Shown here piece by piece: positions 47,008-59,710 of a stretch of 64,000 bases of DNA. The stretch is from Daucus carota subsp. sativus (taxonomy: Eukaryota; Streptophyta; Magnoliopsida; Apiales; Apiaceae). The translations under genes were made by a program, and so were the position numbers. The notes beneath the pieces were generated by a model, which did no database searches, was not told the DNA's origin, and saw nothing but the letters and a program-made list of their open reading frames with translations. The DNA lies in the NCBI RefSeq assembly GCF_001625215.2, contig NC_030385.2, forward strand, positions 5,573,135 to 5,637,134, read 5' to 3'. How positions within the stretch are numbered: the first letter of the stretch is position 1; the number at the start of each line of letters is the position of its first letter.

Positions 47008-50000
47008 TCAATCCTCAGAGCTTTCATTCTTGTCTGCTGCTACTGTCACCCCAACTTCGGCAGGCCTTAAAATCCTATCATGTAGCATGTATCCAGACTG
47101 TAACAGAAAGTAGACAAGTATTAGCTTATGCTCTATATACAACTATTAAAACCAGATTAAATGCATTAGTTAACTCTTAAAGTACATGAAAAGAAAGGCA
47201 ATAACAACACAGGCAACTGTGCCTGCAAACAAAAGTTTAACAGTGTGTAATATCTGAATTTGTTATTCAAAATAATCAATCTTCTAGCATAGACTGTCTG
47301 CCAATGCCTAAACCACATAAAAAACAATAAATAAAATCAATGAACATAAAATAAGACCCTACTTTTTGCAGCCTGCTTTCTTTGACTTCCATGACTACAA
47401 GGTCTAAAAAATGATAAATTTCACTCATATAAACTGAGGGGGAGGGGGTTACCTTTAAGACAACAGCAACGGTGTCTGGATCTTTGGTGGGATCTGGCAC
47501 TTGAAAAACAGCATTATGCCTATGAGGATCAAACTGCTCATTCATAGGATCATATTTCTCCACTCCAAATTTTCTGAGTACCTGAGTGAAAAGACATAAT
47601 ATTAGTGCAACCGAATAAACTCCTGTATAGAGTCATAAGTACAAGCCAAAAGAACAGTAAGTGATAAACAGGAAAGATAAGAGAACACAAAAAGAACTCG
47701 CAAGGCATAGCTTTACATTGTAATACACAGCACAAAAAAAACCCGAAAAACTAATGATTCAACATATCAAGGTACGAGAAGGTTATCCGAAAAATTTTTA
47801 TCAAAAAAAATCAAATTATAAATCAGGTAGACACTGCCAAAGCTTACTAATTAGTTATAATAGTTTCTAATATCTAGGGACAAAAAAGTTAAAGATACCT
47901 CGGTCAACTGCTTTTCAGTCATTTCAACACCTTCCAGCAATGTTTTTAGCAGTGGCACAGCTCCAGTACTGTCCTCAGACGTGTCCATCTTCGCGAAACT
48001 GTCTTTGACAACTGAAGAAGCTCTACCCATATTGTCAGCAACATCCAACAAGCCCTTGGCAAAACTCTACATATTTTATTATGAGATTAACCACAGCCTA
48101 CTTACAGGAAGATGCAACCTATGAAGCTGAATATAGAAGCTGTTGTACAAACCTGTATGGCAAATTTTTTCGAATTCTCTGCTTCACGTCGTGTCCTGTC
48201 CATGACATTTTCCATTTCAGCATAGGTCCGCAGAACTTTATCTTTCATGGTTTCAATCTCTTTGTTCTTCGCCTTGAGAATTTCCTCTTTTTCTGCCACA
48301 AGTTTTACCAGATCTTCCGTAGAGAGGTCCTCATCAGAACCTGAATGGTAAACTGCATTCCATTAGTTCCAATTCATACTATTTAGCAAATGAACATCTT
48401 AAGCATTTCAAAGAGAACCTGACTCTTCTTCCTGTTCGGACACAGATGATTTTCTATGATCAGATACTTCATCTTGCTCACTTGCTTTTGAAGCGTTTTC
48501 AGATTTTTTAGTTGCAGCCTTCTCATCAGCTTCAGGAGATGCTGATGATGATAATCCAAATCGTTGCGAGTAATAGAGAAAGGGAGTTGAATCATTCAAT
48601 AGAGACATGTGACCTCCAACTACCTAAAATAAAATAAGAACCTTGGTATTTAAAAATTCTGGGTATAAATCCTATGGAGATTCACAAAAGACCAAGCATT
48701 ACTTGATTGCTCATGCAAACGCAAGGAACTAACATACTTCGTGCACACTATAACCCCTGCTTAACTATATTATATCCTATACATCACAAGCGTAACAGAG
48801 ATCTTTTGCTCGTCATTGTGGTCCGTTAGATCTTAATGTTTAGAATAAATTTAAACGGTCACTAATATATAATATTACATGATACATATTTACATATTGT
48901 TTAAATACAAAAAAATAATTTATTCTTTTATCAAGGTTATCACGGCGCCAAGTCGAGCATCCACGCCTGGGTACCTTGGAACCGACTAGTCGTAAGAAGT
49001 CGACAAGCATTCATATACATATTTTCACTAGATTTAATAAATATAATATAGTTGAACACACATCAGTTTATAGTTTGAATCAAAAGTAAAAGATAATTAG
49101 CAACAGGGAGATGTACAGGACGTGCAGATTGTTAGTTCACATGTGAAGTGAAGCCAGAAAGTAGTGCAGGAAGGAAATAATAATGTAAGGTTGAAATGAT
49201 ACATAAATTAGGGATATACTGACATGTTTGAAAATGATACAAAGATTACGTGGCAATTAGGGCCTACACAACAATGACAAGTCCATTAGTCGGACATGAC
49301 GTAGCCCTCCAAAAGCATCATCTTTCTTTTCAAAACAAAATCGCATAAGATTTTGTCTAAAATACCCTACTTCTTAAGTTTTTGGTCGGACCATGTGTCG
49401 TGTCAGGTCAGGTCAGGTAAAACCCATAGTCGCCGGACTAAATAAGTCGATGCTCGACTTTTTCTATCAGACGACTAGTCGACTAGTCAACGACTTGATA
49501 ACAAACAGAGGCTTTTATGGTTGAAACCAAACATAAGTAGGTTTTCAAAATATATCATAATTCTTGTTATATAATGTGCAAGTACTTTATCACTCCATTT
49601 TCTAGTCCAGTTCAAACTATATTACAATTGTAAAGTCATCAGTGAATTAAAGATTATTTCATGAGTTTCACATGGGCTATATAAATCTGTCTTTTAGAAC
49701 TCAAGACATAGTCAACATAGTAAAATATAACGTGCCAAGCCCAGCAAATTTGTTTTTTCCCCACTAATTTGATTTCTCCTGTAGCTCCTACCTATAGTAC
49801 AAAAATATTAAAATCTATTTAACAAAGCATCAATTTTATAAAAAATATAAGTAATATGAAAGTAGAACAAATAAAGGCCATAATTGACGTAATTTGAAAA
49901 AAAAAATTGGTCCCAAATGACTAAGGCTGATAAAATGGTCCTATATGTCAACTTGACACACAAGTTTGTATTCAATATCATGTGACACACTATTGCATGT

Positions 50001-51454
50001 GTGTGCCGTGGCATGCCGTGTCCTGCATCTTGTAGATGATCATATAAAACACTACATACTTTGCTTGAGAAGAAAATGAACTTATAAATTACTTATTTGG
50101 GTATACAAATATTATTAACTATTTAATATGAAAAAGTGGTTATACTTTAAATAAGCAGAAATAAATAATATAACAATATAAATTTTTTACTTCATATATA
50201 CTGAAACAAAATTTGGTAATTTATTTATGTTGCACTATATCAAAATTTAAAAGTATTAATTTAATTACAGTAATACATATATTAATCTATATATTAAAAT
50301 ACATATATTTTGAAAAGTTTACATGCAATTATAAGCTAGTATGTAACAAAATGTCAATATACTTGCTCTTCGGCTTATATTGGTTGTTCAATCAGCAGAT
50401 GGAACTGTATATACTACAGTTGCTGTTAAAACCTTAAGGACATGATGGAGGATCTTGGCATTTGCTAATTTATAAAATAGGTAGAAAACCATAAGTGAGT
50501 CAGCATAAGATTTTAAACAGGAGGGAGGGGGATGCATATAAGTTGAGTTGAGTTAGTTAGTAAGCGATGGAAGGGCAATGCTATATATTCAGAAACTTAA
50601 GTAGAGGAAAGCAAAAGTGATTTAAATCCATAGAGAGCTAGACTATGTAAGAGATATACATTCCATACACAGGTAAAAACTTGCAAGTCTAGCAAAGATT
50701 TTTCATATAAATCCACTAGTGCTATATTTACCTGGGAGGAAAGAATAGAGGCATATATATCTAATAAAAAACTGCGTACATAAATAAAGGAGAGAGAATG
50801 TTTAAGTATATTGAAAAATGAATAGCCTGTGAAGAAATTAAGTAATAATTGGATCATTCATTTACAAATTGATGGGAATGGAAGGTATGAAGTCCCAAGA
50901 ATTATGTATAGGGCAAACTTCATTCTCTACTACTTCCCAATTCATTCCCTCCAACTCACAAAAGACGTCCAAAGAAAATAAATAACTACAAGCAAAAAAT
51001 CAACAGATAATTTGACAAACTTCAACTCGAAACTATGCTCAATATGAGTTGTCGGCAGAAGCAATTTTACATCAAAAAACAGTAGCCAGAAAAAAATCAA
51101 AACTTTAACACAAAGATGATAACTCGATCCATACAAACATGACATCGATAAAACGCAACCAAGGAACAACAAAAAAATCAAATCTTTTCCAAACAAGGGA
51201 AAAGGGGTAAAACCCTGATAGAACCCTAGCAAGGAATAGTAAACAAAATTGAAAAAACAAAACCAAAACCATAAAAATTGAATATATTTTACCGAATTGT
51301 GAATACGAGAAGAATGATTAAGGGGAGTGTATAGATGGAACAGCTGCTTCTGTTGATTGAACCCATTGGAGGAGATGAGCGCCGCCGTGTTTCGCAACCC
51401 ATAGCTCTTCTTTGCAGCTGCTGCTAGCCGCCCTCTAATTCTTCCGATCAACAT
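47008..51454 (-). CDS. Mge1: Mitochondrial GrpE (Mge1), Hsp70 nucleotide-exchange factor
   Basis: Six exons (51454-51293, 48623-48419, 48340-48153, 48066-47899, 47581-47453, 47097-47008), 313 residues, phases closing. GrpE releases ADP from mitochondrial Hsp70 during protein import and folding. Seen: an Arg/Ala/Ser-rich head (MLIGRIRGRLAAAAKKSYG) fitting a mitochondrial presequence, an acidic Ser/Glu linker, a long coiled coil (VAEKEEILKAKNKEIETMKD to MDRTRREAENSKKFAIQ), then FAKGLLDVADNMGRA, KTLLEGVEMTEKQLTEVLRK, DPMNEQFDPHRHNAVFQVPD and the C-terminal beta domain with SGYMLHDRILRPAEVGV. Chloroplast GrpE differs in its core, and the presequence favours mitochondria. Intron 1 is about 2.7 kb and contains a MITE. 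Confidence 0.95.
48936..49502. mobile_element. Foldback MITE in GrpE intron 1
   Basis: The left end GGTTATCACGGCGCC and the right end (reverse) TGTTATCAAGTCGTTG are related inverted ends. GTCGAGCATC and GACTAGTCG words recur in opposite orientation at both ends. Also holds a GGTCA triplet repeat (GGTCAGGTCAGGT) at about 49407. The limits and target duplication are unclear. Confidence 0.55.
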
Positions 51455-52946
51455 AATTAGTTATGCTTCGAACTCAGAGAGATATTTCAGGTATATAGAT
51501 ACAACTGTGCTTTTAGGCGGTGGCGGTGGGTTTTTGCACAGGATGAAGAAGATGGAGAGAGGGTTTTGCGTGGTATCGATTTTATATTATCTTAATTATT
51601 TTTGTCACTAGATTATGGACTTGGAGTACAAATTAAATTTTTGAAATATCTTTGAATTTTGTTTATCAGCAATTTGTATTGAACGGTCTATTTTAATTAA
51701 TATTTGATTTTTATTGTATACGACTTATTTTCAAAAATAAAAATATTTCTTATGATTTCTTTGCTAAATTCTTTTAATAAGATACATTAAATAGTGAATC
51801 ATATCACCGTATAAATTTCATTCAGTCACTCAAAAAATTTTATCATCTAAGCAATCGGTCAACGTGATCATAGATATTTAGATAATAAAATTATACAGTA
51901 ATATTTAATATAAAATTCTTAATAAGCCCCCAAATTTTATATGTGATTTTACATATAAAATAATACGAGTTAGTGATCTGCAATATTATAAAATTAAAGC
52001 TAAAATATAATTAATATTAATTCAAAAAAGTAGTTGTACATACATATTTAAAATGGAAAACACCTTTTAAATCTTTAATTGGTGGGGGTCATGATTCGGA
52101 GTTTACTAAAAATAACCGACATATTTATGATAAAATAGTTAAGCAATGAAAGTCGGATATTAACTCCAACTTCTGCTTCACTTTGTAGTTTCGCTTTTAT
52201 AATAAAAATAGAAATATCTATCAAATATAAAAAACTAATCCCTATATTCTAAATTGTAATAAAATGGTCAAAAAATACTTATTGGTAATTTTTATGTGTT
52301 AAGCCTATTACCGACGTCATCTTAGTGTACTTTCCCGTTAGCATGAAATCTTTTCTTATGCTCTTTTTTTTTTAGACGGTGCAATTTATTCTCATGAGAC
52401 ATGTTCCAAGGAGTTCATGAGGATTTCCACGAGTTTTGCTTTCTTGATCTCTTTTGCTTCCTTTGTGCTAACTTTATTTTTCTTCATAACTTTCGATAAT
52501 TGGTGAGAGCCATTCATATAATATCCCGACTTTATTTGATTTGAATAATATGCAATTTATGTATATTTTAACGAGTATTATTTTTTATCATAAATTTGTC
52601 TTAATAAAGTTAATTTGTCTTGATATCAAGACTCTCATAGATAAAAATTTAACTAGGAAGGAGTTTCGATAATATTTATTTATCGAGTATCCAAAGAAAA
52701 AGTAGACAAATATTTAACTAAGTAGAAGAGAAAATTATTGCTTGAAAGATGAGTCTCAATTTTCATCGAGTCCCGATGAAAGAGGGGTCAAATTTTGAAT
52801 TATATTCGGCCCATATTTATTGAGCCAATATAATTCTGGATTTAGGCGGGTAAGCAATTTGCGTAAAATCAGCATATAGTTATAGTTGGGGTTCTAATCT
52901 TCTACACATCTTTTTGATGTGGTACAAGTTGTCTTATTATCAAGTA
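51455..52946. other. GrpE upstream region and AT-rich spacer
   Basis: The GrpE promoter and leader lie in the first few hundred bases. A purine-rich patch (GATGAAGAAGATGGAGAGAG) is at about 51541. Nothing else was identified. Confidence 0.45.
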
Positions 52947-52979
52947 ACTAGCTTTTTAACCCGTGCAAAGCACGGGTCG
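52947..52979 (-). mobile_element. Helitron 3' terminus
   Basis: On the minus strand: perfect 7-bp stem CCCGTGC, loop TTT, GCACGGG, then TTAAAAAG and CTAG followed by T. The element body would extend to higher coordinates. Confidence 0.7.
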
Positions 52980-53108
52980 TTTTAAATTATTTTTTCAATA
53001 TATCTCATATTTTTTTGTTCATCTTTTCTAAATTAAGATTATTTGTATTATAAACGTAATTTAAATGTAATATTTGTTTGTATTTGAAGTCATATCATGT
53101 GTATGTTA

Positions 53109-53348
53109 GGTTGTCCTTGCTTCCGGCTTCCTTTTCTAAAAAAGTCAGTTTCTACTTTTCTACTTTTATTGACCCGTTTGTGTAAAAAGTCAGAAGCACA
53201 TATAAGAAACCGAAAATTCCATCTTTTTAACTTCTACTTTCTTTCAAACACTTTAATAAACTTACAAGTTTAGACTTACTTCTCACTAATAGTCCACCTT
53301 TTTTTTTTAGTGAAGAAGTCATTTTTTTTAAATTTATCCAGACGACCC
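53109..53348. mobile_element. 227-bp MITE family, copy 3 (inverted)
   Basis: In reverse orientation it carries the same modules as 13511-14108 and 62890-63116: TGACCCGTTTGTGTAAA, CACTTTAATAAACTTAC, and a right end AAATTTATCCAGACGACCCC matching the inverse of GGGCCGTTTGGACAAGCTT. Confidence 0.7.
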
Positions 53349-53553
53349 CTATGTTGATTTATATATGCACACATATCCTCACTATAATAATATTTATTAA
53401 AATATAATTACAAAAAGTATACACTATTTAAAATTTTTATTATATAATTAAAATATCACTCACCTAAAATTATCGAAAATTTGTTACAAAAAATGAGATT
53501 CTTGCCGAATTAAAGTCTTTGTCATATAGTGTTATATTATATTTATGATCATT

Positions 53554-53555
<2 letters not shown>

Positions 53556-53596
<41 letters not shown>
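53556..53596. repeat. (AT)n microsatellite
   Basis: About 20 uninterrupted AT units. Confidence 0.95.
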
Positions 53597-53601
<5 letters not shown>

Positions 53602-54996
53602 CTTATTTATCAATTCCCTAATTAAATTCTAAAAATCAGCCGAATTAACGGAATAATCGATAATCCGACGGATTTTGATCGATTTTGGTAAAATCCAGTT
53701 AAATCGATGTCTAATTGGTAAGAGATTTGATTAATAGCTCGAAAATCAGCCAGGATATAAAAAATTACAAAATTTATGGGGAAAAATTAAAGTTTAAAAA
53801 TGATTATATATTATTTTAACATATATAATATTAAATTAATTTTTAATAATGATCATGTTTATTAAATCATAATTATAAATATTATATACTTATATGTATA
53901 TTGGAGTTTTAATTATAAAGCAATTAATGTATATTAATGAAGAGACATTAATGTCTAATAAATATGTTAGAATAAAAAGTCAATAATAACCTCACTATTT
54001 ATGAATATATATGTATAGTGAGTAAGGGTAGTTTCGTCTCAACGAATTAAATTAGTCACACTTGTTCTATTAGATATAATAGATATCTAATAAAATTTTT
54101 AATTGACCAAGCAAAGTGACAAATAGTTTGAATAAAACTTCTACTTAATTAAGTAGAACTTAAGGAAGTGCGAAGCTCATCTTCCTAACATAGGAAGCAG
54201 TGAGTTGTCTTTAATTTTCTAAATAGATAAGCCTATTGTTATTACATGGACCCTATAAGGAGAGTTATTCAAAATATCCCCAATGTGAGACTCCAAAACC
54301 AAAAAAACTAGTCGTGGATAGCTTTCTTCATAAGGAGAGCCTAATGTTATTCTGATTAGTTTTCTCTATTTTAACTACACATACCAATTCTCTAGTTCAA
54401 AAAACTTTAATATATCTTTTTAGAAATTAATTTTTTAAATATAGTATTTCTGAGCATCTCCAAGAGACTCCTAAACGAGCTCTTAAATTGAAATTTGAGG
54501 AGGAAGAAAGAAATTTTTGCTCCAAGAGACTCTTAGTTGCTCTCAAACCCGAGGAAGAACTGTACAAATGCGATCAACTATTTCAAAACACATGAACTGA
54601 ACAAATGCAATAATATATCAACCACAACTCAGTACTTTACCTAATTTTTTGATTCCTAACTTAACAAGAACCAGAGAACCAAAAATTGTAATTACAGAAC
54701 CAGATCAATTTCCTCCCTTTCTTGTTGCAAACGTGGTGGTTAAAATTGAAATAGTATGAACTGTGGGCATGCATGAAAGCAAATGCTATTGAGGAACAAA
54801 TAAAACAATGAAAAACATTAACAAACGAATATCAAACATCTCTGAAAATGCTCAGCTTCTGAACTTGCAAGTCTAGTCTTGCATTTTCTCTGGCTTGTCT
54901 CAATCAAGTGTTCCATATACGCCTCATCCAGAAATATGTAGGAAGCAAGCAGATAATCAGTTATCTTCCAAATCAAATCTCGAACAGGCACTTTTC
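53597..54996. other. AT-rich spacer with DUF3537 gene 3' UTR
   Basis: The last 300 bp are likely 3' UTR of the DUF3537 gene. GAGCATCTCCAAGAGACTCC at 54453 is the typical end of an 'AGAGCATCTCCAA' MITE family, also seen at 61325. No gene is supported. Confidence 0.45.
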
Positions 54997-57105
54997 TCAA
55001 GATATACCAACAGTCTTCCCGAGCAACCATAAAACTAGCGACAACTCAAAACCAAATATGGTATGAAGGGTCGTCCTATCCAGCATCCAACCAAACACTG
55101 TTATACCAGCTCTGTTGTTCTCGAAATATGTCACTGAAGAATTAAAATTAACAAGGTTAAAAAAGAGTAAAGACAGTGAATAAGTAATTTGTTGATCAAA
55201 CTTGTGTTGGTGTAAACTAGGTTACATAATTGATTTAGTCTCACCTAATGCTTGTCTTTTTTGGAAAGATATGGTGCTATAAGCATAAGCAGGGAGAAGC
55301 TTAGTATTATCCAGCTCATCTTCCTCATCTCCAACATCTTCCATATCCGATAAAGTGTCATTTGATGTCACACCCGGGAATGATGCGTATTGTCCAACTT
55401 GTGCAAGTGGAGTTGCATCAGCTTCTACTGAATCAAACGAGTCAATTGTGGCACACACATGCCACTTGGCTGCGAGGCTCGTTACTGCTTGAGCTTTGTG
55501 GGTTATTCTTGTCGCGCTCCTCAGTATTATCATTAACCCTGCAAGGAGGCTCATAGAGCACAGCTGCCCATGGCATATATATAAGTAAGTTCCAATCAAA
55601 TCTTTAATCTACCAGTTTATTCGATATGTGAAGGTAAATAAAATATTCTATATGGATGAGTTCTTTTTCTAATCATAGATTAAAGCTATTAGCTATATTA
55701 AAATATTCTAGTAAGATAATAAAATACCAATTTATCAGCTAATCTTGCAGTAAGGTTTGCTAAATGATTGATCTTAAACAAGATGAGATCTGAAATATAG
55801 TCAGGAATCAGATATTTGAGCACAGCTCTGCTATACAATTGACAAAAAAAGGGCAAGTCCTATTTGGGTTTCAGAGTAAAGAATTTATATGATTGCTGGA
55901 CTTATTGGACTATCAAGACATTTCTGCGGTACCTATATAGCTAAAAATATCATCCTAAAACTGAATGAACCAAAGAAATGTTTAGGCAAGTTGAGGACCT
56001 AAAAAGAGAAGGCTTACCGCAAGTTCCCCAGACTTGAAGATCTCGAGATCTGCAGAGGAGCGTGTTGTCATGAGAAGGGAGGCGAACTGACTAACTGTTA
56101 TGCCAAAGAGGGCAAACAATATGAAGGCTCGGTACCTATGACTTATAATGCGTAGATGCCTTCGAATTCTCAAGTGCTCACGCAGCACAGTCTCGACATC
56201 AGAGTCAATGTGGAAAATCTGAGCAAAGTCATGTAACCTAAGAATCTGAAGGTAGCAGATCAGACGGAAGAGAACACAAACTAAGAAAAAGACAACAGTT
56301 CGATAGAGCCACGACATAAGCTCAAGGAGGCATGCTACAACATCACTAACAATCACATTCCCTAGGAAAGGTATTTGTGTTCCTCCAGACCCGTACCACC
56401 AGATCTTATAAGCACTCTCCGCCGCAAAACAAGGGATTACAAAAATGAAAAGGATCTTGAGCGATCTCTGCAACAAACAAAACAACACATCAATAATATT
56501 GGTAATAATAATCCGATAATAAAAAGAAACAGAAAGTCAGCACAATTGGATAGTCCAAATGATGCGTTTATCTCAGTCGAGAAGTATCAGAACAAATACT
56601 CATTTATAAGACATATAATCCTAAATTGTCAAAAAAAAAAACAGAACTGATACTTATTTGTAAGACATATAATCCTAAATTGTCAAAAACGTACATTGAG
56701 CTGGTCTGTGTAACCCTTCCTGACGGTCTCGCTCTCATCACAGAGCCTGTCGAAAAACAAAAATCTGCGAAGGCCATAACGACTAACGAAGCGAGAGAGA
56801 CAGAGGAAGGAAAGAGTGGCGATAGCAGAAAGAGACAACTGGACAACCTTGTCGAAAGGTCTGGAATGTCTGGAGTCACAATCAGAACAAGCCAGACCAA
56901 AATAAGACAGACAGGGGACAACGATTGTGAAGAGGATGTACATGAACCACGAAACAAAAGTAGTCCACCCCGTGGATTGATCCACGAACATCCATTTCAG
57001 CCATGTTCTGAAGCTGTGCAATTCGTCGTATGCGTGGGATACGCTGCGTGAGAATGCTTTGTCTTTGTTGAGAAGCCTTGTGGTTGTTCCTGGGAGATCT
57101 CCCAT
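54997..57105 (-). CDS. DUF3537 multi-pass membrane protein (plant gustatory-receptor-like)
   Basis: Four exons (57105-56695, 56467-56018, 55563-55245, 55133-54997), 438 residues. DUF3537 proteins are plant seven-helix membrane proteins proposed as distant relatives of insect odorant and gustatory receptors (family knowledge). Their function in plants is largely unknown. Seen: a soluble head (NKDKAFSRSVSHAYDELHSF), then membrane segments FVSWFMYILFTIVVPCLSYF, LSLSAIATLSFLCLS, LKILFIFVIPCFAAESAYKI, VVFFLVCVLFRLICYLQIL, FILFALFGITVSQFASLLM and SMSLLAGLMIILRS. A loop of about 80 residues is rich in Asp/Glu/Ser (DTLSDMEDVGDEEDELDN). The end FELSLVLWLLGKTVGIS is a last hydrophobic helix. The acceptor of exon 3 has a poor pyrimidine tract, but keeps the frame. 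Confidence 0.9.
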
Positions 57106-57207
57106 TCAATCTTCTCACTGATCGCTTTTTGTTATTCTTTGAGATCAATCAATCAATTTAAAAATGATTTTAGAGTTGATGCTGTTCTTGTATGATGATA
57201 TACAGCG

Positions 57208-57216
57208 TATATATAC
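57208..57216 (-). promoter_or_regulatory. Candidate TATA box of the DUF3537 gene
   Basis: TATATATAC on the minus strand, about 105 bp upstream of the ATG at 57105. Position and sequence suit a plant core promoter. Confidence 0.4.
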
Positions 57217-57430
57217 GGGTACAGGAGAATGGTGTATGAATCAAGATGCGGGAATTTTGTGTATGTGATTGATTAGCTGTGAATTGTGATATTTGTGTAT
57301 TAATATGATTGTCTATGGATGAGTTGGAGTGGTGAGACCCTTTGCTGTCCGTCTGTCTGCTGAGTATCATTTTTTACTTTCTATCTTTGCTCAAGCCTGT
57401 AACCATTCAAATATGGAACACTTTTATTTT

Positions 57431-57986
57431 GGGATAAATATCAAACTTGGTCACTCGTTTCGTCCAAATGTATCAATTTAGTCACTCATTTCCAAATTGA
57501 CACAAATGAGACACTCATTAGAAAAATTTGTATCAAAAATATCATTCTATCGTTAATCGAAATTTTAAAAATATTATATATTGAGTTTCACACATTTTTT
57601 ATGAATAATATTACATCCAAATGAAAGATTCCGAGTTCTACTATTTTCGCTAATATTTTTAAATTTCAAAAAATTTATCTCCTATTTATTTTTATTTAAA
57701 TCAAATAAAACAATCAAAAAATTAAAAATAAATAGTTGATAAAATTTTAAAAATCTGAAAATATTAGCGAAAATAGTAGAACTCGGAACCTTTCATTTAG
57801 ATGTAATACCATTCATAAAAAATGTGTGAAACTCAATATATAATACTTTCAAAATTTCGGTTACTGATAGAGTGATATTTTTGATACAAATTTTTCTAAT
57901 AAGTGTCTCATTTGAGTCAATTTGGGAATCAGTGACTCAATTGATACATTTGGACGAAATGAGTGACCTATTTGATATTTATCCCC
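57431..57986. mobile_element. Long foldback MITE (Mutator-type)
   Basis: Arms of about 250 bp run GGGATAAATATCAAA inward from both ends and are highly complementary. A near-perfect 9-bp direct repeat flanks the element (TTTTATTTT at 57422-57430, TTCTATTTT at 57987-57995). A transcript across it would form a hairpin of about 250 bp. Confidence 0.85.
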
Positions 57987-59273
57987 TTCTATTTTTTCAT
58001 GTTTTATACGAAATTAATTATATATTAATATTATTATTAATTTTGTTAGTCATAATTACAATTCTTGGCGGGCAGGTGTAAATATTTAATTTTACTTCCC
58101 TGCCCTGTTATGACATATACTTAATAATTTTATAGATAAAGTAATTAAATTTTAAATTTTTCTTGAAATGTATTAATAAAGAATATAAAATCTAATTTTA
58201 GAAATTTTTTAAAAAATTTATTAATATCAAAATCTATTGCATTCATATTCCTCTTATTTAAAATTCAATTAAAAACAACTTTGAAAATGTACTTCCAAAT
58301 AACAAGGTAGAACTTTATGCAATGTAATATGCCGGCTTATTTAATTACTATATAAAAATATACTTTTATAGATAATATAATCAAACATATATATTATTTT
58401 TCGCTTTTTAACCCTGAAATTTCCCAACGATATATATACATGCTTTTACTCAAATGAGATTCTATATTGATATGAGATATGAGATCTCATCTCAACCACA
58501 AACTACATATCGAACGAACATACACCCCTCTTAACATGACACATCTCCTTCCCCTTTCCTCCCTCATCAGTTTCTCAGGGCTTCAACTCACACTCACACA
58601 TTCGACACCCATCGCACGCCAAAACTGAATCAACACACATGTGTTGTAGAACTAAAAACGGGGGTGAGCGATTCGTGCTTCGGACTGGTCTCGATGTGAG
58701 ATGCCTACGTATCTTCTGCGTAAAGAAGAATCAAGTCCAAAACGTAGTTCTAGTTATGAGGGGTAGAGCCCTTTATATAGGCGCTTCGGAGTCAGAAGTG
58801 GGACGGAAGTACGATTCCGTGTATCAGACTTCTTATCGAAGTATGCCTCGAAGCAAGAGATAAGATAGAACTCTTATCCTCTTGTTGTTGACGTTTATCC
58901 GAACTTCTGAATATTTATCTGCTAGAATCAGATGTATTATAGAATTTGGACTTGTAACTGGACCTCTGACTGGGCCTCTATTAATTAATTACGAAATTAA
59001 TTAATATTTAAGAGCCTCAGGCCCTATTTAACTGGGCTTTAGTGTTCTTGGGCTTTTAATATCTAATAATAATTAAATATTACTTCTGACCCATATCAAC
59101 ATGCATAAGCTCAACTCCTCCCAAGCTTCTCCCTCTCTATCTCTCCTCTGAGAATCTCCACCGTCGTGAGTCATCCTTGGCGAGCTTCGTCAGGCGGTGC
59201 TCCGACCTCTTAACCTCACCATTCAACAATAAATCAATCTCAAATCATCAATTACATAAATATATTATACGTA
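57987..59273. other. Intergenic with possible LTR-like segment
   Basis: Around 58660-58860 the words GAGCGATTCGTGCTTCGGAC, GAGATGCCTACGTATCTTCT and ACGTAGTTCTAGTTATGAGG recall LTR sequence of plant retroelements. A TATATAGGCGC at about 58774 would suit an LTR promoter. No second LTR or primer-binding site was found, so this is only a possible fragment. Confidence 0.3.
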
Positions 59274-59710
59274 GGGATGAGCATAAACCAAAACTGAACC
59301 ATAGATCGCAAAAATTGTACGGAACGACGTCAAGTATAACCGCACCAAATAAAAATCGAACGGAATAAAAATCACACTGATAACCTGATTTTAGTTCAAC
59401 TACTAATTACATTGCCCCATTGTCATCACTGTTATATCACTTTTAAAAGTAATCACTTTTGAAGTTTATCTTTTCTTTCGTTAATATCATCATTTATGAG
59501 TGTTGCTCCCATAATTTTTAGTTTTTTGGACTTTTCATGGTTTGAAAAATCGAACCGCATCATATAAAATCAAAATCGCACTTATTATAAACCGAACTGC
59601 ACGAGTATTACTTGGTTCGGTTTCGATTTTTAGCTTTAAAAATCGCAACTTCGTGGTTCCGGTTGTGGTTTGAGGCGCAAACAGCACCAAACCGACCATA
59701 TACATCCTTA
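59274..59710. mobile_element. MITE with 10-bp target duplication
   Basis: Perfect direct repeat ATTATACGTA at 59264-59273 and 59711-59720. The ends GGGATGAGCATAAACC and (reverse) GGATGTATATGGTCGG are inverted. The interior repeats AACCGAAC and the reverse GGTTCGGTTT words. Size and duplication suit a Mutator-like element. Confidence 0.75.

Noticed and set aside
58639-58863. Plus-strand 74-residue frame
   Set aside because: It lies in a probable retroelement-like noncoding segment. The protein has no recognisable motif.
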